Part shown: positions 6,313 to 10,872 of the stretch, one piece after another
Position numbering within the stretch: position 1 is the first letter of the stretch
How the letters are laid out: each line of letters begins with the position of its first letter
DNA from: Campylobacteraceae bacterium
GTDB lineage: Bacteria; Campylobacterota; Campylobacteria; Campylobacterales; Campylobacteraceae
Reading direction: 5' to 3'
Assembly (NCBI GenBank): GCA_012521935.1
Contig: JAAYLJ010000125.1
Coordinates: 1 to 10,872 of the forward strand
DNA: 10,872 bases
Notes under the pieces: model-generated
The model's database searches: none
What the model saw: only the letters and a program-made list of their open reading frames with translations
What the model was told of the DNA's origin: nothing
Program-made: the position numbers and the translations under genes

Positions 6313-6709
6313 TTGACTCATCTCCTTTAGAGTTTGTGCTATCCTCAGCCTTGATGTCGCTATCATCATTTAAAGCTTTTGAAATATCTAAATCATTTTT
6401 AAAATCATCCAACGCCTTATTTATACCTGATTTAGCATCTTTTATCTCATCTAACTCTTCAAAGGTTAGTTTTTTACAAAATGACTTTGCCCCTTCTTCT
6501 AACTGTTTTTTATACTTCAAGCTATCTTCTCTTAACTCTTGAAGTTTAATCTCTTGTTCAAAAGTTGATTTTGCCTCATTAATGCTGCTTTTAAAACTTT
6601 TAAAAAATTTAGCTACTTGCACCATGGCACTTGGCAATTTATCTGGCCCTAAAAAAAGAACTGCGATAATTGCTATTACCATTATTTCCATAAAACTCAT
6701 TCCAAACAT
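6305..6709 (-). CDS. tatB: Sec-independent protein translocase subunit TatB
   Basis: TatB pairs with TatC in the twin-arginine signal-peptide receptor in the inner membrane. The 134 residues have the family layout: MFGMSFMEIMVIAIIAVLFL with one membrane helix (about 5-21), the hinge motif GPDKLP (21-26), an amphipathic and then long charged helix (about 27-112), and a disordered acidic/polar tail. The MFGMSFxEI start and long helix mark TatB rather than TatA; no tatA lies in this window. AGGA lies 7 nt before the ATG, and a -10-like TAGAAT lies 32 nt upstream of the ATG. It is the first gene of tatB-tatC-queA and overlaps tatC. Confidence 0.94.
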   Translation of the reverse strand: MFGMSFMEIMVIAIIAVLFLGPDKLPSAMVQVAKFFKSFKSSINEAKSTFEQEIKLQELREDSLKYKKQLEEGAKSFCKKLTFEELDEIKDAKSGINKALDDFKNDLDISKALNDDSDIKAEDSTNSKGDESNA

Positions 6710-6740
6710 GGGCTTTTCCTATCATAAACTAAAAGAAGCG

Positions 6741-6746
6741 ATTCTA
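6741..6746 (-). promoter_or_regulatory. Predicted -10 box for the tatB-tatC-queA operon
   Basis: The minus strand reads GAGGATAGAATCGC in the 76-nt gap between hemW and tatB. TAGAAT differs from TATAAT by one base, and the GATAnAAT form matches the one before ilvC. Transcription would start near 6734, with a leader of about 25 nt. No -35 box or hemW terminator is evident, so readthrough from hemW is also possible. Confidence 0.4.
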
Positions 6747-6785
6747 TCCTCTTTAAGCTCAATTTCTTATAAAGTTTTAATGCCT

Positions 6786-7835
6786 TTAATTCATTATATA
6801 AAGAGCTAAGCTATCAGCGATAAAAAAGTCTTTAGCATAAAATCTTTCATCTTTTAATCTTAACATCCCTTCATCTAGCAATGTAATGGCATTTATCAAA
6901 TCATTTTCTAAAAGTTCACTTTTACAAATGCCAACTTCAGATCTAAGTCCCAAAAATATCTTTTCAAAATATCTTTTTTCTTTATCTATCTTTTCATACT
7001 TTAAATTTAAAGGATTTTTTAAATATGAGTTTAAATTGTGAGTATTTGTATATCTAACTTTTCCATCAAAACCAACAGCAGAACACCCAACCCCAATATA
7101 CTCCTCATAGTTCCAGTAAGCTAAATTGTGTTTTGATTTTACTTTCCCAAAGCTAGCAACTTCATAGTGATTAAAACCTCTATCTTCTAAAAACTCTTTT
7201 ATAAATTTAGAGTAATCATCACTTTTTTTTATAATATTCTCTTTTTTAAAAAAGGGTGTATTTTTTTCAATAGTTAAAGTGTAAGCACTTAAGTGGGTGA
7301 TGGGAAAAGTTATAGCCTTTTTCAAGTCGCTTTCTAAAAGATTTAAATTATCTAAAAAAGTTCCATATATTAAATCAACCGATAGATTCTTAAATCCAAC
7401 TTCAAAAATATTCTCAAGTGCTAATATCGCTTCATTTGAGTTGTGTACTCTTCCTAAAAAAGCTAATTTTTTATCATCAAAGCTTTGAATTCCTAAGCTT
7501 AATCTATTTACGCCCAAGCTTTTCATATGCAAAAGCCACTCTTTAGTTAATGAACTAGGGTTTGCTTCAATAGTGATTTCACTCTTATCTTGCATAAAAA
7601 AGGAGAGTTTTTGAAATATGGGTTCATAAAATTTTGAATCAACTAGCGAGGGAGTTCCTCCCCCAATGTAGATTGATTTTAACTCTTTAACCTCTTTTTT
7701 ATTTAGAAAAAATTCAATCGCAAAGAGTAGTTTTTCAAAATATAGTGCTATCTTTTTCTCTTTTGATACATAAGAAGTAAAAGCACAATAGTTGCATTTT
7801 TGTTCGCAAAAAGGGATGTGAATGTAGAGTCTCAT
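6786..7835 (-). CDS. hemW: Radical SAM heme chaperone HemW (HemN-like)
   Basis: The 349-residue protein has the radical SAM cluster motif CEQKCNYC (Cys 9, 13 and 16; Cx3Cx2C). The following residues are AF, where the true coproporphyrinogen dehydrogenase HemN has a fourth nearby cysteine; this points to HemW, a heme-binding chaperone that delivers heme to target proteins, rather than a heme biosynthesis enzyme. Further support is IYIGGGTPSLV (56-66), the EANPSS segment, LSLGIQSFDD and, near residue 240, the HemW-like HNLAYWNYEEYIGVGCSA. The length fits HemW (HemN is about 100 residues longer). A GGA lies 6 nt before the ATG. Many genomes label this gene as oxygen-independent coproporphyrinogen oxidase; I consider that less likely. 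It is divergent from rppH. Confidence 0.92.
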   Translation of the reverse strand: MRLYIHIPFCEQKCNYCAFTSYVSKEKKIALYFEKLLFAIEFFLNKKEVKELKSIYIGGGTPSLVDSKFYEPIFQKLSFFMQDKSEITIEANPSSLTKEWLLHMKSLGVNRLSLGIQSFDDKKLAFLGRVHNSNEAILALENIFEVGFKNLSVDLIYGTFLDNLNLLESDLKKAITFPITHLSAYTLTIEKNTPFFKKENIIKKSDDYSKFIKEFLEDRGFNHYEVASFGKVKSKHNLAYWNYEEYIGVGCSAVGFDGKVRYTNTHNLNSYLKNPLNLKYEKIDKEKRYFEKIFLGLRSEVGICKSELLENDLINAITLLDEGMLRLKDERFYAKDFFIADSLALYIMN

Positions 7836-7903
7836 TTTTTTCCAAAAGTAGTTTTTAATGACAAACTTGTTACTATCTTACCACAAAAGAGAAAAGATAT
7901 AAA
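7836..7903. promoter_or_regulatory. Divergent promoter region between hemW and rppH
   Basis: This 68-bp gap must hold the promoters of both divergent units. Overlapping -10 candidates face both ways in TTACTATCTTACC: TACTAT (7871-7876) on the plus strand, giving a leader of about 20 nt for rppH, and TAAGAT (7880-7875) on the minus strand, giving about 33 nt for hemW. Neither is a strong match, so the assignment is tentative. Confidence 0.35.
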
Positions 7904-8374
7904 ATGGAAGAAAAAAAACGATTTCGCCCAAATGTAGCAGCGGTAATTCTTTCTCCAAAATATCCACAATCTTGTGAAATAATGATAGCCTTAAGGGAAG
8001 ATATTAAAGATGCTTGGCAGTTTCCACAAGGCGGCATAGATGAAGGAGAAAGCCCAAAAGATGCCCTTTTTAGGGAGTTAAAAGAGGAGATTGGGACTGA
8101 TGAGATTGAAATCTTAGCCAAATATCCAAAGTGGATTGCATATGAGTTTCCAAGTAAAATTACTAAAAAACTTTATGCTTATGATGGGCAAAAACAGATT
8201 TACTATTTAGTTAGATTAAAAAAAACAGATAAGATAAATTTAAACACAGATCATCCTGAATTTATTGACTATACTTTTGTCGATATTAAAGATGTATTAG
8301 ATAAAATTACTCACTTTAAAAAGGGTGTTTACAAAAAAGTTTTACACTATTTTAAAAAAGAAGGATATTTATAG
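7904..8374 (+). CDS. rppH: RNA pyrophosphohydrolase RppH (Nudix hydrolase)
   Basis: RppH removes pyrophosphate from triphosphorylated (and can remove NAD or dinucleotide) 5' ends of mRNA, starting decay by 5'-monophosphate-dependent nucleases. The 156 residues begin with RFRPNVAAVIL (6-16), as usual for RppH, and contain WQFPQGGIDEGES (38-50). The Nudix box runs from G43 to T65 with E49, R57, E58, E61, E62 and G64 all present (REx2EE core). The Shine-Dalgarno sequence is weak (GAGAAAAG). The stop codon directly abuts the lysC ATG, so the two are co-transcribed, as in C. jejuni Cj0581-Cj0582 by memory. Older annotations call it invasion-associated protein or diadenosine polyphosphatase. Confidence 0.93.
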   Translation: MEEKKRFRPNVAAVILSPKYPQSCEIMIALREDIKDAWQFPQGGIDEGESPKDALFRELKEEIGTDEIEILAKYPKWIAYEFPSKITKKLYAYDGQKQIYYLVRLKKTDKINLNTDHPEFIDYTFVDIKDVLDKITHFKKGVYKKVLHYFKKEGYL

Positions 8375-9577
8375 ATGCTAATAGTGCAAAAATATGGCGG
8401 TACCAGTGTTGCAAACTTAGAGTGCATAGAAAAAGTTGCCAAAAGAGTTGCAAAAACAAAAGAAGATGGAAATAGCGTTGTAGTGGTAGTTTCAGCCATG
8501 AGTGGAGAGACAAACAAGCTAATAGAGTATGCTAAACATTTTAGTAGCTCTCCAAAACAAAGAGAGATGGACCTGCTTCTTAGCTCTGGCGAGAGAGTAA
8601 CAAGTGCGCTTTTAGCCATTGCCTTAACCCAAATGGGACACAATGCAGTAGCTTTTTCAGGCAGACAAGCTGGGATTTATACGGATGAAGTTCACACTAA
8701 AGCTCATATTGCTAGGATTGATGCTACAAGGCTAGAAAAAGAGTTAAAAGATGGAAATATTGTTGTAGTTGCTGGCTTCCAAGGCATAACTAATTTTGGA
8801 GATGTTTCAACTTTAGGAAGAGGCGGGAGTGATCTATCTGCTGTTGCCATAGCAGGAGCGCTAAAAGCTGATATTTGTGAAATATACACTGATGTTGATG
8901 GAGTTTATACCACCGATCCAAGAGTTGAGCCAAAAGCAAGAAAACTTGAAATGATAAGCTATGATGAAATGCTTGAGTTAGCCTCACTTGGAGCTAAGAT
9001 TTTGCAAAATAGATCAGTTGAATTAGCAAAAAAGTTAAACATAAATCTTGTAACTAGAAATAGTTTTAATGAAAATCCTGGAACTTTAATCACAAAGGAA
9101 GAGAATATCATGGAAAAACCGTTAGTTAGTGGAATTGCAATCGATAAAAATCAAGCAAGAGTTACCTTAAGAGGAGTTACTGATAAGCCTGGGATTGCAG
9201 CTGAAATCTTTACAACTTTGGCTAAAGAGAATGTGAATGTGGATATGATAATCCAAAATGTTGGGCACGATGGAACGACAAATTTAGGTTTTACAGTTCC
9301 AGAAAATGAGCTTGATATTGCTAAAATAGCAATTGGTAAAATAGAACCTGCTAATGTTGTTGAGTATGATAGTGATATTGTTAAAGTTTCCATAGTTGGG
9401 GTTGGCATGAAGTCTCATAGTGGCGTAGCAAGTAGAGCTTTTCAAACTATGGCTAAAGAGGGGATAAATATAGAGATGATAAGTACTAGTGAGATTAAAA
9501 TCTCTTTAGTTATCAATGCTAAATATGGTGAACTTGCAGTTAGAGCCTTACATAAAGCTTATGAGTTAGATAGGTAG
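8375..9577 (+). CDS. lysC: Aspartate kinase
   Basis: Aspartate kinase makes 4-phospho-L-aspartate, the entry step to lysine, diaminopimelate (peptidoglycan), threonine and methionine. The 400-residue protein has the kinase domain in residues 1-240: KYGGTSV (6-12), SSGERVTSALLA (70-81), the GFQG stretch leading to STLGRGGSDLSA (145-156), IYTDVDGVYTTDPR (170-183) and LASLGAKILQNRSVE (202-216). Two ACT domains follow (about 262-320 and 336-398), the second containing STSEIKISLVI (370-380), as in the lysine/threonine-inhibited class. AAGGA lies 9 nt before the ATG. A second ribosome-site-like sequence precedes M246, where regulatory beta subunits start in related enzymes. Only 3 nt separate its stop from hobA. 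Confidence 0.98.
   Translation: MLIVQKYGGTSVANLECIEKVAKRVAKTKEDGNSVVVVVSAMSGETNKLIEYAKHFSSSPKQREMDLLLSSGERVTSALLAIALTQMGHNAVAFSGRQAGIYTDEVHTKAHIARIDATRLEKELKDGNIVVVAGFQGITNFGDVSTLGRGGSDLSAVAIAGALKADICEIYTDVDGVYTTDPRVEPKARKLEMISYDEMLELASLGAKILQNRSVELAKKLNINLVTRNSFNENPGTLITKEENIMEKPLVSGIAIDKNQARVTLRGVTDKPGIAAEIFTTLAKENVNVDMIIQNVGHDGTTNLGFTVPENELDIAKIAIGKIEPANVVEYDSDIVKVSIVGVGMKSHSGVASRAFQTMAKEGINIEMISTSEIKISLVINAKYGELAVRALHKAYELDR
9094..9112 (+). promoter_or_regulatory. Possible internal translation start in lysC (beta-subunit type)
   Basis: AAAGGAAGAG (9094-9103) lies upstream of the in-frame ATG of M246 (9110-9112), with 10 nt from AGGA or 6 nt from the last purines. Starting here would give a 155-residue protein made of the two ACT domains. 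In Bacillus and Corynebacterium the same region of lysC yields a separate beta subunit; whether that happens here is inference, and purine-rich runs are common in this genome. Confidence 0.3.
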
Positions 9578-9580
9578 AGC

Positions 9581-10132
9581 ATGCAAGCCTTTTTAAAATG
9601 GACACTTGAGGCAATTCGTAAAGAAGGCTCTTGGATGAGCTGGATGGAGGAAAAACGCTTAGAGTGGGTACCTTTAGCTGCTTCTAGACTTCAAAGTATT
9701 TTGCAAGGACATGTGTTTTTAGTTTTAACAGATAAAGATAGAGAGTGGTTTGAAAAATATATCATCTCTTCCATTAATAAAAATGCTGGCAATAGGCCAC
9801 TTTTGCCTTTTGTATCACTAAAGACTTTCTACCCAAGCTTAGATGAGGTAAGAAGTAGAGAAGATATAGAGATACTTGAAGATTTACTCTCTATCTCATT
9901 TCCCCACGGATACACCATCTTTTACATTGGAAAAAGTAATGATTTTAAGTCACAAATTGCCAAAAGTAAAAATGATAGTTTCATGTGGCTTTTAGATGAG
10001 CAGATGCAAAATAGTTTCTATTTAAGCTCAGCTGATGAGCTTTTGGATATAAAACTGATTCAACTTTATAAGTTGATGGAAAAGACGATTGATGCTCTGC
10101 TTTTTGCTCAAATCAGTATAGAAAATGAGTAA
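9581..10132 (+). CDS. hobA: HobA, DnaA-binding regulator of replication initiation
   Basis: HobA binds the N-terminal domain of DnaA and promotes assembly of DnaA at oriC. It is a structural relative of E. coli DiaA (SIS-like fold) but is known only from Campylobacterota. The 183 residues are close to the H. pylori protein (about 180) and share its recognisable spots: an aromatic start (FLKWTLEAIRKEG), ILQGHVFLVLTDKDREWF (40-57) leading into YIISSIN, RPLLPF (72-77), TFYPS (82-86), SFMWLLDEQ (133-141) and the C-terminal LLDIKLIQLYKLME (154-167). It starts 3 nt after lysC, with only a weak purine site (AGGTAGAG), and its end overlaps holB by 8 nt. Position between lysC and holB is the phylum's standard order and supports the call. 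Confidence 0.93.
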   Translation: MQAFLKWTLEAIRKEGSWMSWMEEKRLEWVPLAASRLQSILQGHVFLVLTDKDREWFEKYIISSINKNAGNRPLLPFVSLKTFYPSLDEVRSREDIEILEDLLSISFPHGYTIFYIGKSNDFKSQIAKSKNDSFMWLLDEQMQNSFYLSSADELLDIKLIQLYKLMEKTIDALLFAQISIENE

Positions 10133-10739
10133 AGATAGTTTAAGCTACATAGCTTTAGTGTCGGATTTTGATGGTTTTATTGAAGATTTAAGAGAAAAAC
10201 ATAAAAAAGATAGTTTAAAATTTTTTATAAAAGATGACTTTTTAATTGATGATGCAAAAAGTGTGATTAAAGAGGCTTACATTAGTGAAAGTTTTATTAA
10301 AACTTTAATTCTTGGGGCAAAAAATTACAATATCTATTCACAAAATTCACTACTTAAAATCCTAGAAGAACCACCACCAAACACTAAGTTCATACTCCTA
10401 GCCACGACTAAAAACGCACTCATACCAACCATTAGATCAAGAGTTCAAATAAGAGATTTTAGACAAAAAAGTAGTATAGAAAAGATAGATTTAAACTTTA
10501 AAAAACTTGATTTAAAAGATATTTACGAATTTACAAATAAAAATAAATTTATAAACAAAGAGGAGTTAAAAGAGAAACTCCAAAGAGTTTTAGTGCAAGC
10601 TTTAAGAGATGGAGTAAGTTTAAAAGAGGATGATTTAGAGCTTTTTAGTAAACTTTTTGTCTTAGCAAATTTAAACTCAAGATCCTCATATATTTTACTA
10701 ACCGCTCTTTTAGTTATCTATAAAAGGTTAATTAAATGA
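10125..10739 (+). CDS. holB: DNA polymerase III subunit delta' (short form)
   Basis: Delta' is the stator of the clamp loader that places the beta clamp on DNA. The 204-residue protein keeps the family core: AKSVIKEAYI (44-53), then AKNYNIYSQNSLLKILEEPP (65-84), FILLATT (89-95) and LIPTIRSRVQIRDF (99-112) with the SR of the SRC-like motif. The N-terminal part is very short compared with E. coli delta' (334 residues): no Walker A loop and no zinc-binding cysteines are present, as in other short delta' proteins of this phylum; delta' is not an ATPase even in E. coli. The start ATG lies in the last codons of hobA (8-nt overlap) and the stop overlaps the folP ATG (ATGA), so all three are probably translationally coupled. 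Confidence 0.9.
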   Translation: MSKDSLSYIALVSDFDGFIEDLREKHKKDSLKFFIKDDFLIDDAKSVIKEAYISESFIKTLILGAKNYNIYSQNSLLKILEEPPPNTKFILLATTKNALIPTIRSRVQIRDFRQKSSIEKIDLNFKKLDLKDIYEFTNKNKFINKEELKEKLQRVLVQALRDGVSLKEDDLELFSKLFVLANLNSRSSYILLTALLVIYKRLIK

Positions 10740-10872
10740 AGTGTCAACTTTTAGGCAAAGATTTAAATGTAAAAAAGGTATTTAAAAAATTAAATGTAAC
10801 AAAACATGGCGTCTCCATAATGGAGGGAAAATCTCAAGTTTTGTATGTTTATATTAAAAATTTAAGAACTCC
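10736..10872 (+). CDS. folP: Dihydropteroate synthase, N-terminal part, cut by window edge
   Basis: The frame opens at ATG 10736, overlapping the holB TGA, and runs 45 codons to the window edge without a stop. Dihydropteroate synthase joins p-aminobenzoate to the pterin in folate synthesis and is the sulfonamide target. Only the N-terminal extension typical of Campylobacterota FolP is seen, with HGVSIMEGKSQVLYVYIKNL (24-43); the catalytic barrel lies beyond the window. The identification rests on this segment and on the invariant hobA-holB-folP order, since no catalytic motif is visible. Confidence 0.78.
   Translation, partial: MKCQLLGKDLNVKKVFKKLNVTKHGVSIMEGKSQVLYVYIKNLRT

Noticed and set aside
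6313..6369. Upstream extension of tatC in an open frame to 6369, or start at ATG 6321
   Set aside because: The extension lies in tatB coding sequence and the Shine-Dalgarno sequence abuts 6321 with no spacing; ATG 6312 gives the conserved MLEELKPHL start.
6582..6809. 75-codon plus-strand open frame across the tatB start and the hemW-tatB gap
   Set aside because: Most of it is antisense to tatB, and the rest covers the probable tatB promoter; no ribosome site or known domain.
6786..7835. Annotation as oxygen-independent coproporphyrinogen III oxidase HemN
   Set aside because: The Cx3Cx2C motif lacks the extra cysteine of HemN, and the protein is about 100 residues too short; HemW fits better.
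8347..9408. Several minus-strand open frames across lysC (and similar ones in dprA, tatB, hemW and the deacetylase gene)
   Set aside because: All are shadows of well-supported genes; their translations are low-complexity and resemble no family.

Overview
This is a housekeeping chromosomal segment from a bacterium of the Campylobacterota (former Epsilonproteobacteria). The evidence is the low G+C, very compact coding (about one third of a kilobase is non-coding in total), hobA (a DnaA-binding protein known only from this phylum) and the order lysC-hobA-holB-folP. From memory, nearly every gene sits in the same order as in Campylobacter jejuni: Cj0631c-Cj0635 for the left half and Cj0577c-Cj0585 for the right half. 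The genus cannot be fixed from the sequence alone; a free-living or sulfur-oxidising relative seems as likely as Campylobacter itself.

Left part (1-1134, minus strand): the 5' end of an RNase R gene (rnr), preceded by an HDOD-domain signalling gene whose stop codon overlaps the rnr start. The HDOD gene has a TATAAT box of its own, which indicates a GTG start at 1092 rather than the longest frame. Left-centre (1302-4549, plus strand): ilvC (branched-chain amino acids), closed by a hairpin terminator; then a membrane-anchored divergent polysaccharide deacetylase, dprA (natural transformation) and ruvX (Holliday junction or rRNA processing), joined by overlaps.

Centre (4538-7835, minus strand): hemW (heme chaperone), then tatB-tatC-queA. 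ruvX and queA converge and share 12 bp over their stop codons. tatB and tatC form the twin-arginine translocase receptor, and queA makes the queuosine precursor in tRNA. Right part (7904 to the end, plus strand): rppH (mRNA 5' end processing), lysC (aspartate pathway), hobA and holB (replication initiation and clamp loader) and the start of folP (folate). These genes abut or overlap and probably form one transcript.

I found no mobile element, CRISPR array, tRNA, rRNA, riboswitch or unknown multi-gene system, and no stretch over 300 bp lacks a gene. The strongest oddity is queA: its conserved N-terminus extends 14 codons upstream of the only canonical start codon, back to an ATA codon that has a well-placed Shine-Dalgarno sequence and overlaps the tatC stop. 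Other points worth a second look are a possible internal start in lysC for a separate regulatory subunit, the long dprA/ruvX overlap, and the placement of the HDOD gene.
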